A stretch of 64,000 nucleotides of DNA from Planctomycetota bacterium (GTDB lineage Bacteria; Planctomycetota; UBA1135; GCA-002686595): contig JAEUHZ010000024.1 of assembly GCA_016795205.1 (NCBI GenBank), forward strand, positions 62,001-126,000, written 5' to 3'. The notes under the pieces are model-generated. The model was given only the letters and a program-made list of their open reading frames with translations. It was not told the origin of the DNA and did no database searches. Numbering within the stretch: position 1 is the first letter of the stretch; each line of letters begins with the position of its first letter. Positions 33,960 to 42,363 of this stretch are shown here, piece after piece. The position numbers and the translations under genes were made by a program.

Positions 33960-34795
33960 CGCGACTCGCGCGGCGCGACGCGGATCGCCTCGCGCAGGCG
34001 CGCCTCGATGCCGGGTGGGCAGGCGGCGAGCCGCTCGCGCGCGAAGACGATCTCGACCGGGCTCTCGCGCTCCGGCAGCAGCCAGAAGTTCGACTGCCAG
34101 ATGGTCTGGTCCGCGCACTCCAGCAGCGCGCCCGTGAGCAGCGTGTTGCCGGCCTCGAAGAAGGCGATGCTCACGAGGTTGCCCTCGAGGTCGGCTGCGA
34201 AGGCCTCCTCGCCCGTGCGCAGCTTGACCAGGCGCGAGCCCAGGAAGACCCAGCGGTGGCGCCGCATCGTGGCGCCCGTCCGGAGGTCCAGGATCAGGTC
34301 CTCCATGCGGTGGAAGTGGACCTCGCCGTCGAGCTTCCAGCCGACGTAGAGGTAGAAGCCATCGCCCTCGGGCGGCGTGACGTCCCAGGCCGGCACGCCG
34401 TCGCGCAGCTCCTCGGGCGTGGGTGGCGGATCGCGGCGCGACCAGCGCGCGTTGCGCCCGGGCTCCGCGCCCAAGGCCAGGAGCGCGGCGTGGATCCGGC
34501 TGGCCGAGATGCTCGTCAGGAAGGCGCTCTCGTGCGCCGCGCCGCGCGGGCTCACGATCAGGTACTCGAGCAGCTCGCCGCGCTCCAGGACCTCCGCGGG
34601 CACCGCAGCCAGGCCGGCCGCGACGTCGAGCAGGATGCCCTCGGCCGCGAAGGCCTCGGCGAGCTTGGCGGCGACGTCCGTCCCCGGAGCTTGTGCGGCG
34701 GCTTGGGCCGGTGCGCGGGGCGCCCAGCTGCTCGCCGCCCCCAGCGCGCAGGCCGCCAGGAGTGTCAGGCCGGGGACCGCGCACAAGGCCTTCAT
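33956..34795 (-). CDS. YdjY-domain exported protein
   Basis: 279 residues with a signal peptide (about 1-20, LTLLAACALGA). The YdjY-type domain fills the rest: ELLEYLIVSPRGAAHESAFLTSISASRIHAALLALGAEPG, DGFYLYVGWKLDGEVHFHRMEDLILD, HRWVFLGSRLV, and the end motif AADLEGNLVSIAFFEAGNTLL. The family is common in planctomycetes, has no known activity and is predicted extracytoplasmic. The ATG overlaps the thyX stop (ATGA) and the stop overlaps the next GTG, so the three genes should be coupled. Confidence 0.8.
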   Translation of the reverse strand: MKALCAVPGLTLLAACALGAASSWAPRAPAQAAAQAPGTDVAAKLAEAFAAEGILLDVAAGLAAVPAEVLERGELLEYLIVSPRGAAHESAFLTSISASRIHAALLALGAEPGRNARWSRRDPPPTPEELRDGVPAWDVTPPEGDGFYLYVGWKLDGEVHFHRMEDLILDLRTGATMRRHRWVFLGSRLVKLRTGEEAFAADLEGNLVSIAFFEAGNTLLTGALLECADQTIWQSNFWLLPERESPVEIVFARERLAACPPGIEARLREAIRVAPRESR

Positions 34796-35607
34796 GCCCC
34801 CGGTCCTACCCCGTGCGCGCCGGCGGTCGCCACGGAGACGCCGACCCTTTCCAGATCGGTACGGACCAGGGCCTGGACGGCCTCGGCATAGCGGCGGATC
34901 TCGTACTGCGCGTCGGGCTTGAGGCGCTGCTCGAGGAAGTGCAGCACGCCCTGCAACGAGACGGTCCAGTAGGCTTGGCTGTAGAGGCTCTGCGGCAGGC
35001 ACATGCGCGCGATCTCCTTGGCGACGCCGCGCCGGATGCGCGCCTCGTAGCGTTCGAAGGCCTCGCGACACTCCTGGAGCATGAGCTCGCGCTCCTGCGC
35101 GTGGTCGAACGACGCGCCCAGGTCCACCGAGGCCTGCTTGTTCCCGTGCGGTGGGTTCGAGCGCAGCACGCGCGGCACGTAGAACTCGCTGGCCCACTCG
35201 ACGTAGCGCCCCGAGACCTCGTTCCACGAGCAACCCTTGTCCGTGTCGAACAGGACGTCGAAGACCTCGAGCGAGACGCTCGTGCCGTCGACCTCGTATT
35301 CACGCCAGCCGCTGCCCACCTGGTACTTGAACGCCTGGCGGAAGACGAACAGCGGCGCCTTCCAATGGAAGGTGTAGAAGCTGTGGCGGAACGGCGAGGT
35401 GTGGCCGTGCTCCCACAGGAAGGAGCACAACGCGCGGTCCTTGTCGTCGAACCCGTGCTTCTGGCGCTCGTAGGAGATGCGCGCCGCGTTCACGACCTTG
35501 AGCGCGGAGTCGTGCTGCATGCGGTCGACGAGCGCGACGAAGCCGATCCCGTCGTCGAGCGTCTCGACCGCGCCGGGCGGCATGCGGAGGGCATTGGCCT
35601 TGGACAT
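34792..35607 (-). CDS. thyX: Flavin-dependent thymidylate synthase with altered signature
   Basis: 271 residues. ThyX makes dTMP from dUMP using FAD, NADPH and methylenetetrahydrofolate. Family features: NAARISYERQKHGFDDKDRALCSFLWEHGHTSPFRHSFYTFHWKAPLFVFRQ, NEVSGRYVEWASEFYVP and the C-terminal RRGVAKEIARMCLPQSLYSQAYWTVS...FLEQR...AQYEIRRYAEAV. The ThyX motif RHRx7S is not normal: after FRQ the sequence reads AFKYQVGS where FRHRxAS is expected, and about 27 extra residues separate this from WNEVSGRY. The nucleophile-bearing SGRY is kept. Whether this is a functional variant subgroup needs comparison. Its stop is coupled to the YdjY gene. Confidence 0.85.
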   Translation of the reverse strand: MSKANALRMPPGAVETLDDGIGFVALVDRMQHDSALKVVNAARISYERQKHGFDDKDRALCSFLWEHGHTSPFRHSFYTFHWKAPLFVFRQAFKYQVGSGWREYEVDGTSVSLEVFDVLFDTDKGCSWNEVSGRYVEWASEFYVPRVLRSNPPHGNKQASVDLGASFDHAQERELMLQECREAFERYEARIRRGVAKEIARMCLPQSLYSQAYWTVSLQGVLHFLEQRLKPDAQYEIRRYAEAVQALVRTDLERVGVSVATAGAHGVGPGA

Positions 35608-35619
35608 GGACGTCCCACT

Positions 35620-36450
35620 CTAGCCCCGCTGCGCGGCGGGAAGGAACGTCACCAGGTCCGAGGCCACGACCGCACGCGAGCCGAGCTCGGCCGCGGCCAG
35701 GTCGCCGGCCCGCCCGTGGACCCAGACCGCGCGCGCCACGGCGTCGAGCGCGCTCCAGCCCGGCTGCGCGAGCGTGACCGTCTGCGCCAAGTACGCCACG
35801 AGGATCCCGGCCAGGACGTCGCCCGCGCCCGCGGTGGCCAGTCCGGGGTTCCCGGTGTCGTTGATCAGCACGCGCTCGCCGTCCGTGACCACCGTTCCGG
35901 CCCCCTTGAGCACGACCAGCGCGCTGAAGGCGCGCGCGATGGCGCGCGCGGCCTCGCTACGGCCGGCGGGGTCGGCGGGGATCTCGCGGCCGAGGAGTCG
36001 CGCGGCCTCGCCCGGATGCGGGGTCAGCACCAGGGGCGCGGCGCGCTCGGCCAGGGGCCGCGGCTCGCGCGCGAGCAGGCTGAGGGCGTCGGCGTCGAGC
36101 ACCAGCAGCACGCTGGCGCGGGCCAGCGCCGCGCGCGTGATCGCCAGTGCGTCGTCGTCGAGCCCCAGGCCGGGACCGGCGAGCGCCGCGTGCTGGTCCC
36201 CCGCCGCGAGGGCGTCGAGCGGGTCGGGCAGGAACACGCACTCGGGCGCGGCTACCGCCACGATCGGGACCAGTTCGGGCTCGCGGCAGGCGAGCCGCAC
36301 CAGCCCGGCGCCGGCGCGCTGCGCGGCCCGCGCCGCGAGCAGCGCGGCTCCGGGCATCCAGGCGCTGCCGCAAGCCAGGAGCACGCGGCCGGCGACGCCC
36401 TTGTGCGCGTCGCGGGGCAGGTCGGGGGGCGGTCGCGGGGCGCTGCTCAC
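35620..36450 (-). CDS. nnrD: ADP/ATP-dependent NAD(P)H-hydrate dehydratase
   Basis: 276 residues of the ribokinase-like NnrD (YjeF C-terminal) domain, which repairs hydrated NADH/NADPH. Motifs: HKGVAGRVLLACGSAWMPGAALLAARAAQRAGAGLV, LVLDADALSLL, VLTPHPGEAARLL, and the phosphate-binding anion hole GLATAGAGDVLAGILVAYLAQ. The epimerase domain (NnrE), often fused in front, is missing, so it must be encoded elsewhere if present. The GTG start overlaps the asparaginase stop. Confidence 0.92.
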   Translation of the reverse strand: MSSAPRPPPDLPRDAHKGVAGRVLLACGSAWMPGAALLAARAAQRAGAGLVRLACREPELVPIVAVAAPECVFLPDPLDALAAGDQHAALAGPGLGLDDDALAITRAALARASVLLVLDADALSLLAREPRPLAERAAPLVLTPHPGEAARLLGREIPADPAGRSEAARAIARAFSALVVLKGAGTVVTDGERVLINDTGNPGLATAGAGDVLAGILVAYLAQTVTLAQPGWSALDAVARAVWVHGRAGDLAAAELGSRAVVASDLVTFLPAAQRG

Positions 36451-37532
36451 GACCCGCGGGCGAAGACGACTTCGGTGCGCCCCACCGGGTGCCCGGCGAG
36501 ATCGCTGATGCGGCGCTCCTCCCAACTCTCGAGCGCAGCCAGCTCCTCGCCAGTGGCGAACCCGAAGCGACGCAGGAGCGCGACGACGACCGGGTGCATG
36601 CCGCGGTAGTTCCCGTCGTCGATCTTGATCGCCAGCGCGCGGTCCTGGCCGCGCACGCCGATGGCGTAGACGGCCTCCGCGCCGACCTTGGGGAACAGCC
36701 GCCCGCGCGTGACGCGCGCGATGTCCGTGCAGATGCGCTGGTGGTGACCCGCGAGCATGATCGGGTTGGCCGCGACGGCGGACAGCATCCGCTCGCAGGC
36801 CGCGCGGCGCGGTGCGGCCAGACCCGCCGGGTTCGAGACGCGCGCGAAGGCCGCCGCCAGCGCGCTGAGCGGGATCTGGAAGGTCGGCGCGCTGCAGCCG
36901 TCGACGGCCGTGTAGATCTGCTCCTCGGCGAGGCCGGTCATCTCGAGCACGGCGCGGCGCACCAGACGCTGGGCCGGGCTCTCGGGGTCCAGGTAGTGCT
37001 CGGGATCCGCGCCCAGGTGGCACGTCAGCGCCAGGAACCCGGTGTGCTTGCCCGAACAGTTGTTGTGCAGCCCGGTCGGCTTCTCGCCCCGCTCGCGCAG
37101 CGCATTGCGCACGTCGGGATCGCCCGGTGCCTGGGGGCCGCACTGCAGCGCGCCCGGCGAGAGACCGATGCGCGCCAGCACCGCCTTCACGGCCTCGGTG
37201 TGCAGGGCCTCGGCATTGTGCGACGAGAGCGCCAGGGCGATCTCCGCGTCGGAGAACCCGAAGTGGTCGGCCGCGCCGGTCTCGAGCAGTGGCAGCGCCT
37301 GCAGGCACTTCACCGAGCTACGCGCGAAGATCGGGACCTTCCACGAGCCCATGCCGTCGATCACGGTCCCGTCCGGGTCGCACAGCACCCACGCCCCGCG
37401 GTGCTGCGACTCGACGCGCTCTCCGCGCCACACGCGCACGAGGACCGGGTTCTCGGGGTACAGGTCGCCGCGCTCGGCCTCGTCGCGCCGGGCGGCGGAC
37501 GCGGGGGGCTTCGTCCGGGTCTGGGTTTCCAT
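36447..37532 (-). CDS. L-asparaginase, Rhizobium etli (class 3) type
   Basis: 361 residues from the ATG at 37532; an in-frame start eight codons earlier is possible. This family hydrolyses asparagine to aspartate and ammonia with a Ser-Lys tandem and a zinc site, unrelated to the E. coli enzymes. The catalytic SxxK is in ARSSVKCLQALP; the zinc ligands appear as NNCSGKHTGF (Cys and Lys) and DGCSAPTFQIP (second Cys). The rest (SSHNAEALHTEAV, SNPAGLAAPRRAACERML, GQDRALAIKIDDG) follows the family. First gene of the long minus-strand run; it faces away from the bifunctional-nuclease gene. Confidence 0.9.
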   Translation of the reverse strand: METQTRTKPPASAARRDEAERGDLYPENPVLVRVWRGERVESQHRGAWVLCDPDGTVIDGMGSWKVPIFARSSVKCLQALPLLETGAADHFGFSDAEIALALSSHNAEALHTEAVKAVLARIGLSPGALQCGPQAPGDPDVRNALRERGEKPTGLHNNCSGKHTGFLALTCHLGADPEHYLDPESPAQRLVRRAVLEMTGLAEEQIYTAVDGCSAPTFQIPLSALAAAFARVSNPAGLAAPRRAACERMLSAVAANPIMLAGHHQRICTDIARVTRGRLFPKVGAEAVYAIGVRGQDRALAIKIDDGNYRGMHPVVVALLRRFGFATGEELAALESWEERRISDLAGHPVGRTEVVFARGS

Positions 37533-37606
37533 CGCGGGAGCCGCGGAGGATACCACGGGACGGCGCAGAGCTTCCGGCGACGCGCCGCGCGTGGCATCCT
37601 CCCGGC

Positions 37607-38077
37607 GTGGGAATCGAGGATCCGTCCGCGGGCGTCGCCATGGTGCCGGTCGAGCTGGCGCGGCTCGTCCAGTACGACAACGCCGAGCAGCAGTTCATCC
37701 ACCTGCGCGAGGTGGGTGGAACGCGCGGCTTCCCGATCGTGATCGGCGAGAACGAGGCCAACGAGATCCGCCGCGTCGTGACCGGCCAGCGCACCGAGCG
37801 GCCACTGACCCACCAGCTCGCCTACCAGGCCATCCGCGAGCTGGGCTGTGACCTGCTGCGGGTCGACATCGTCGATCTGCGCAGCAACACGTTCTTCGCG
37901 CAGATCGTGCTGCACGACGGACAGGGCGCGATCCGCACCGTGCTCGACGCCCGGCCCAGCGACGCGTTGGCGCTGGCGCTGCGCGCGAAGTGCCCCGTGC
38001 GCGTGGCGGAATCCGTGCTCGCCAGCTTGCGCCCCGACCAGGGTCCAGAGCCCGAGGAGAAGCCCGAGAAGGAGTAG
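37607..38077 (+). CDS. Bifunctional nuclease family protein (DUF151)
   Basis: 156 residues from the GTG at 37607; an ATG at 37640 before VPVELARLV is an equally possible start. Family landmarks: FIHLREVGGTRGFPIVIGENEANEIRRVV, RPLTHQLAYQAIRELGCDLLRVDIVDLRSNTFFAQIVL and LDARPSDALALALRAKCPV, which is the core of DUF151 proteins described as DNase/RNase in plants and found as UVR-linked proteins in bacteria. Enzyme activity in bacteria is poorly proven. A tRNA-Ser gene follows 42 bases after the stop. Confidence 0.85.
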   Translation: MGIEDPSAGVAMVPVELARLVQYDNAEQQFIHLREVGGTRGFPIVIGENEANEIRRVVTGQRTERPLTHQLAYQAIRELGCDLLRVDIVDLRSNTFFAQIVLHDGQGAIRTVLDARPSDALALALRAKCPVRVAESVLASLRPDQGPEPEEKPEKE

Positions 38078-38119
38078 CGTGGGGCGCGTGCTCGTGCGCT
38101 ACGCTCAACGTGTTCGCCC

Positions 38120-38207
38120 GGAGGCGTGGCAGAGCGGCCGAATGCGGCGGTCTTGAAAACCGCTGTGCCGCAAGGCACCGGGGGTTCGAATCCCTCCGCC
38201 TCCGCCA
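38120..38207 (+). tRNA. tRNA-Ser (anticodon UGA)
   Basis: Class II tRNA of 88 bases. Acceptor GGAGGCG pairs with CGCCTCC, discriminator G and an encoded CCA follow (38205-38207). Anticodon stem GCGGT/ACCGC with loop CTTGAAA gives UGA. A long variable arm and GGTTCGAATCC in the T arm support Ser. Reads UCA-type codons. Confidence 0.95.
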
Positions 38208-38247
38208 CGCACGATCCCCGCTTCCGACCCGAGCGAGGCGCCCAGCG

Positions 38248-38727
38248 CTAGGGTTGCGCCTCGACCGCGCGCAGGCGTGCGAGCTCGACACCGGTGCCGT
38301 CCAGCAGGACCAGCTCGCCTCCGCCCAGGCGGATCGCGCGCACGGCGTGGAGCGCGGCGGTGAACGCCCGCTCCTGCTCCATGAGCTCCGGCGGCCCGGC
38401 CATGCGGGTCAACGCCAGGGTCTCGACGCGCAGTCCCGCGCCGTCGGCCGCGTAGGGACCGAAGAAGCTGTTCACGCCGCCGTGGCCGTGCAGCATCGAC
38501 TCCTCGGCGTCGAAGCGCAGGAACGCGGCGCGCGTCCCGACGGCGGGCGCCACCGGGCTGCCACCCACGTCGACGAGCCGCCACTCGACGCCAGTCAGCG
38601 CGAGTCCGCTCGGCGCAGGTGCCTCGCTCGGGCCCGGCGCTGCGCCGACAGGACCTGGCGCGGAGCCCTGGGCGGTGCAGGCGACGACGATCAAGGGCAC
38701 GACGAGGAGCGCGAGGGTGGGCTGCAT
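38248..38727 (-). CDS. META-domain lipoprotein (HslJ-like)
   Basis: 159 residues. A lipoprotein signal ends at LIVVACTAQ (lipobox-like VAC, Cys 17), then a Pro/Ala/Gly linker. The META domain follows: LTGVEWRLVDVGGSPVAP, AAFLRFDAEESMLHGHGGVNSFFGPYAADGAGL and LALTRMAGPPELMEQERAFTAALHAVRAI, matching the W-x-L, GCN-like (here GGVN) and TxMACP-like (here TRMAGPP) marks of the family. HslJ-type proteins are linked with heat or drug tolerance; here the role is unknown. It converges on the tRNA gene. Confidence 0.85.
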   Translation of the reverse strand: MQPTLALLVVPLIVVACTAQGSAPGPVGAAPGPSEAPAPSGLALTGVEWRLVDVGGSPVAPAVGTRAAFLRFDAEESMLHGHGGVNSFFGPYAADGAGLRVETLALTRMAGPPELMEQERAFTAALHAVRAIRLGGGELVLLDGTGVELARLRAVEAQP

Positions 38728-38887
38728 GGCGGTGGAGCGGAGCGCGACGAGGCGCTCGGCACGCTCAGGATGCCGGTTCGACCGCGCAGCGCGCCAGCCC
38801 GTTCCGCCGCACGCCGCAGCCTTCCGCGCCCTGCGGCTGGACGCGGCCGGGCCGGACGGCGAGGATCTCGCGCTTCAAGGCCACGGC

Positions 38888-39277
38888 ATGATCCAGAAGG
38901 CGAACCCCAAAGCACGCAATGTGCTCGGCGGCGAGCTCGCGAGCTGCTCGCGGGAACCGCTCACGGGTTTCCTGCGCACGGGCTGCTGCGAGACCGGGCC
39001 CGAGGACCTGGGCGTCCACACGGTCTGTGCGCGGGTCACGGCCGCCTTCCTGGAGTTCAGCCGGCAACGTGGGAACGACCTCGTGACGCCGCTCCCCGAG
39101 TTCGGCTTCCCGGGCCTCAAGCCCGGCGACCGCTGGTGCCTGTGCGCCGCGCGCTGGCGCGAGGCGCTCGAGGCCGGCTGCGCGCCGCCCGTCGACCTGG
39201 CCGCCACGCACGAGGCGTCGCTCTCGATCGTGAGCCTCGCGGAACTCAAGGCGCACGCGCTGGAGCCCGCCCCGTGA
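38888..39277 (+). CDS. DUF2237 family protein
   Basis: 129 residues from the ATG at 38888. The whole family pattern is present: KARNVLGGELASCSREPLTGFLRTGCCETGPEDLGVHTVCARVTAAFLEFSRQRGNDLVTPLPEFGFPGLKPGDRWCLCAARWREALEAG. The conserved Cys residues (GCCETGPED, HTVC, WCLCA) suggest a structural or metal role. No function is known. Its TGA overlaps the GTG of the methyltransferase gene. Confidence 0.93.
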   Translation: MIQKANPKARNVLGGELASCSREPLTGFLRTGCCETGPEDLGVHTVCARVTAAFLEFSRQRGNDLVTPLPEFGFPGLKPGDRWCLCAARWREALEAGCAPPVDLAATHEASLSIVSLAELKAHALEPAP

Positions 39278-40113
39278 GCGGGCGCAAGCAGCGTCCGGCC
39301 GCGACGCGCGGTTACGTGCACGGGTTCACGCGCGAGGAGCAGGACCGGCTGTACCGGCAGGCGCGTTTCCTGGAGCACCGCGTCCACGAGGGGCTGCCCT
39401 TCCGGCGCACGAAGCAGCTCGTCGAGATCGGCTGTGGTGTGGGCGCGCAGACCGACATCCTCCTGCGGCGCCACCCCGCGATGCACGTGACGGGCGTGGA
39501 CGCATCGGCCACGAACCTCGCGCGCGCCAAGCGCCACTTGGGCCGGCTGCCGTGGGCCCGCGGGCGCTACGCGTTGCGCGCCGGCGACGCGGGCAGCCTG
39601 GAGTTCGAGGCCGACTCGTTCGACGGCGCGTTCTTGTGCTGGATCCTCGAGCACGTCGCCGACCCGATGCTGGTCTTGTCCGAGGCGCGACGGGTGCTGC
39701 GGCCGGGCTCTCCGATCGTCGTGACCGAGGTCCTGAACGCGACGTTCTTCCTGCAGCCCTACTCGCCGAACACCCTGAGCTACTGGAAGGCCTTCAACGA
39801 GCACCAGATCGCGCTGCGCGGCGACCCGTTCGTGGGCGCGAAGCTCGGGAACCTGCTGCAGGCCGTGGGCTACCGCGACATCGAGGTCGCCGTGAAGCCG
39901 ATCCACCTCGACAACCGCGCGCCCGGCGAGCGCGCCGAGTTCCTGGCGTACTGGACCGAGCTCTTGCTGTCGGGGGCTCCCGCGCTCGGCCAGGCGGGCA
40001 AGGTCGGAGACAAGGTCGTGGAGGGCATGAAGCGCGAGCTCCTGCGCGTGGCCCACGATCCCGATGCCGTGTTCTTCTACGCCTTCGTCCAGGCCCAGGC
40101 CGTGGTCCTGTGA
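39274..40113 (+). CDS. Class I SAM-dependent methyltransferase
   Basis: 279 residues from a GTG coupled to the DUF2237 gene. Motif I is QLVEIGCGVGAQTDILLRR (about 48-66), followed by VTGVDASATNLARAKRHL, DSFDGAFLCWILEHVADPMLVLSEARRVLRPGSPIVVTEV and a C-terminal substrate cap. It belongs to the Methyltransf_11/25 class that acts on small molecules or natural-product-like substrates; which one cannot be read from sequence. No membrane segment. Confidence 0.85.
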   Translation: MSGRKQRPAATRGYVHGFTREEQDRLYRQARFLEHRVHEGLPFRRTKQLVEIGCGVGAQTDILLRRHPAMHVTGVDASATNLARAKRHLGRLPWARGRYALRAGDAGSLEFEADSFDGAFLCWILEHVADPMLVLSEARRVLRPGSPIVVTEVLNATFFLQPYSPNTLSYWKAFNEHQIALRGDPFVGAKLGNLLQAVGYRDIEVAVKPIHLDNRAPGERAEFLAYWTELLLSGAPALGQAGKVGDKVVEGMKRELLRVAHDPDAVFFYAFVQAQAVVL

Positions 40114-40142
40114 CCGCGCGCTCGACGCGCTCCGGCCTCGCC

Positions 40143-40171
40143 TTGCCGGCCCCCGGGGCCAGGGCTAGGAT
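40143..40171 (+). promoter_or_regulatory. Promoter of tRNA-Ser(GCU)
   Basis: TTGCCG (40143-40148) and TAGGAT (40166-40171) are 17 bases apart, and the mature tRNA begins 17 bases after the -10 element. Spacing and context make this one of the best promoter calls in the window. Confidence 0.55.
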
Positions 40172-40187
40172 TCCCCGCCCCACTCGC

Positions 40188-40279
40188 GGAGAGATGGCTG
40201 AGTGGCCGATAGCGCCGGCTTGCTAAGCCGGTGTACTCCGCAAGGGGTACCGAGGGTTCGAATCCCTCTCTCTCCGCCA
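40188..40279 (+). tRNA. tRNA-Ser (anticodon GCU)
   Basis: Class II tRNA of 92 bases. Acceptor GGAGAGA pairs with TCTCTCC, discriminator G, encoded CCA (40277-40279). Anticodon stem CCGGC/GCCGG with loop TTGCTAA gives GCU. Long variable arm and GGTTCGAATCC T loop. Reads AGC/AGU. Confidence 0.95.
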
Positions 40280-40327
40280 CCTTGTCCGCCCTTGCGGCGG
40301 CGCGCGCGCTCCTCTAGACAGCAGGCG

Positions 40328-40819
40328 ATGCGGACGACGCTCGCAGAGGGCTGGAGGGCGCTGCTGCTCGCCGCTCTGGCGGCGGGGCTGGTCGGCCTGG
40401 CCGGCTGCGCCACGGACCGGCGCTTGATCGTGACCTCCACACCGCCCGGCGCGCTGGTGCGGCTCGACGACACGGTCGTCGGCTCGACGCCCTACGAGAT
40501 TCCCTTCGACGCCTACGGCGTGCGGCGCGTGACGCTCTACAAGCAGGGCTTCGCCACGGCCTCGCAGCAGGTCGTGCTCGACGCTCCGTGGTACTTGGCG
40601 TTCCCCTTCGACATCGTGAGCGAGGTGCTGCTGCCCTTCGGCTGGAAGGACGTGCACCGGGTCGACATCACGCTGCAGCAGGACACGGGTCCCGTCACGC
40701 GGCCCGACCTGGCCGCGGTCCTGCGGCGCGCGGAAAGCCTGCGCCTCGCCGAGCCGTCCGGGCCGCGGCCGTCGACGATCCCCCCGCCGCCGAAGCCCAC
40801 CCGGCCCAGCGAGGACTGA
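40328..40819 (+). CDS. PEGA-domain lipoprotein
   Basis: 163 residues from the ATG at 40328. A lipoprotein signal ends LVGLAGCATDR (Cys 27). The PEGA domain follows at once: LIVTSTPPGALVRLDDTVVGSTPYEIPFDAYGVRRVTLYKQGFATASQQV, the surface-layer-like beta sandwich that gives the family its name. The tail is Pro-rich. Probably attached to the outer side of a membrane; function unknown. The tRNA-Ser gene is 48 bases upstream and murD follows by 74 bases. Confidence 0.85.
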   Translation: MRTTLAEGWRALLLAALAAGLVGLAGCATDRRLIVTSTPPGALVRLDDTVVGSTPYEIPFDAYGVRRVTLYKQGFATASQQVVLDAPWYLAFPFDIVSEVLLPFGWKDVHRVDITLQQDTGPVTRPDLAAVLRRAESLRLAEPSGPRPSTIPPPPKPTRPSED

Positions 40820-40893
40820 CGGGCGCGCGCCGCCGGGCGCGCGCGGAACGACGCACGATCGAACGACGCACGACCCAGCGCACGAGGACGAGC

Positions 40894-42321
40894 ATGAGGA
40901 GCCTCCTGGATCTCGATGGCCGCCGCGTGACCGTGCAGGGCCTGGGCCTGTTCGGCGGCGGCGCGACGGCGGCGCGCTTCCTCGCCCGCCGCGGCGCGCG
41001 CGTCACGGTCACCGACACGCGCAGCGCCGAGGACCTGGCGCCCGCGGTCGAGAGTCTCGCGGGCGTCGACGTGCGTTTCGTCCTGGGCGAGCACCGCCCC
41101 GAGGACTTCGACGCGGCGGAGCTCGTGGTCGCGAACCCCGCGGTCCCCCCGGCGAACCCCTGGCTGGCGCGCGCGCGCGCGCGCGGCGCGCGCGTGACGA
41201 GCGAGACCGAGCTGTTCCTGTCCGTGTGTCCGGCGCGCATCGCGGCGGTCACCGGCACGCAGGGCAAGAGCTCGACCTGCAACGCGCTCCACCAGCTCCT
41301 CGGGCTGGCAGGATTCCGCGCGCACCTGGGCGGGAACATCGGCCACTCCCTGCTCGAGGCTGCCGCAGGGATGGGCGCAGAGGACGTCGTCGTGCTCGAG
41401 CTGTCCTCCTACCAGCTCGAGGCCCTCCCCGAGCGGCCGTTCGAGCCGGGTGCCACGCCGCGGGTCGAAGTGGTGTGCGTGACGAACGTGCTCGCCGACC
41501 ACCTCGACCGGCACGGTTCGCTCGAGGCCTACGCGTCCGCGAAGCGTCGCATCCTCGATCTCGTGGCCCTGCCGGGCGGCACCGCGGTGCTCTCGGCCGA
41601 GGACCCGCGGCTCGCTGCCTGGCGCAGGGCGGGCGTCTCGCGGCTCGACGCCTGGCCCACGCGGCCCTCGGAGCGGGGACTCAACCTCCGCGACGGGCAC
41701 TTCCGCCTGGACCGAGAGCTGCTCGGACACGTCGAGGACGTGCACCTCCCCGGTCGCTTCCAGCTCGAGAACGTGCTCTTGGCGTTGGGGCTCGCCCGCA
41801 CGCTGGGAGCCGGACCCGAGGCGCTTTCGGCAGCCCTCCCCGAGCTCACGGCGCTCCCCCATCGCATGCAGGACCTGGGCCTCTTCGGGGGCCATCGCGT
41901 GTGGGACAACGGCGTGTCGACCACGCCCGACTCGACGCTGGCCGTCTTCGGATCCCTCGCCCCGGGCTTCACGCTGATCGCCGGCGGCAAGCCCAAGGAC
42001 CTGCCGCTCGAGCCCCTCGTCGCCGCCGCCCGCGGCCGCGCCCGCCGAGCAGTCACCTTTGGTAAGGGCGCTGAGGCCCTGCGCGCGGCCCTCGCGGCGG
42101 GGGGACTCGAGGCCCGTGCCGTGGAAACGGTCCACGAGGCGGTCGAGGCGGCCTTCGCGGGCCTGGCCCCGGGTGAGGAGGTCCTCTTCTCCCCGGCCTG
42201 CGCGAGCTACGACCAGTACCGCAACTTCGAGGAACGGGCCCGGGACTTCCGACAAGGTCTGGAGCGGTACCGGACCCCGGCCGGAGACCGCCGTCTCGAC
42301 AAGCCGGGTCGCGGGGGCTAG
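40894..42321 (+). CDS. murD: UDP-N-acetylmuramoylalanine-D-glutamate ligase
   Basis: 475 residues. MurD adds D-glutamate to UDP-MurNAc-L-Ala in peptidoglycan synthesis. The N-terminal Rossmann domain has VTVQGLGLFGGGATAARFL; the ATPase domain has VTGTQGKSSTCNALHQLLG (the family loop is normally GTNGKTT, so Asn is Gln and the last residues shift), ELSSYQLE, TNVLADHLDRHGSLEAYASAKRRIL; the C-terminal domain has DNGVSTTPDSTLAVF and LIAGGKPKDLPLEPLV. The ordering and length fit MurD better than MurC/E/F. No other mur gene is adjacent. Confidence 0.9.
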   Translation: MRSLLDLDGRRVTVQGLGLFGGGATAARFLARRGARVTVTDTRSAEDLAPAVESLAGVDVRFVLGEHRPEDFDAAELVVANPAVPPANPWLARARARGARVTSETELFLSVCPARIAAVTGTQGKSSTCNALHQLLGLAGFRAHLGGNIGHSLLEAAAGMGAEDVVVLELSSYQLEALPERPFEPGATPRVEVVCVTNVLADHLDRHGSLEAYASAKRRILDLVALPGGTAVLSAEDPRLAAWRRAGVSRLDAWPTRPSERGLNLRDGHFRLDRELLGHVEDVHLPGRFQLENVLLALGLARTLGAGPEALSAALPELTALPHRMQDLGLFGGHRVWDNGVSTTPDSTLAVFGSLAPGFTLIAGGKPKDLPLEPLVAAARGRARRAVTFGKGAEALRAALAAGGLEARAVETVHEAVEAAFAGLAPGEEVLFSPACASYDQYRNFEERARDFRQGLERYRTPAGDRRLDKPGRGG

Positions 42322-42363
42322 ACCTCTAAGGAAGCGCGACGAGGCCCGCTCGCGCAGAACAGG

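Noticed and set aside
41160..41200. A run of alternating CG in murD that could be taken for a repeat element
   Set aside because: Simple composition effect encoding Ala/Arg residues; no copies elsewhere.
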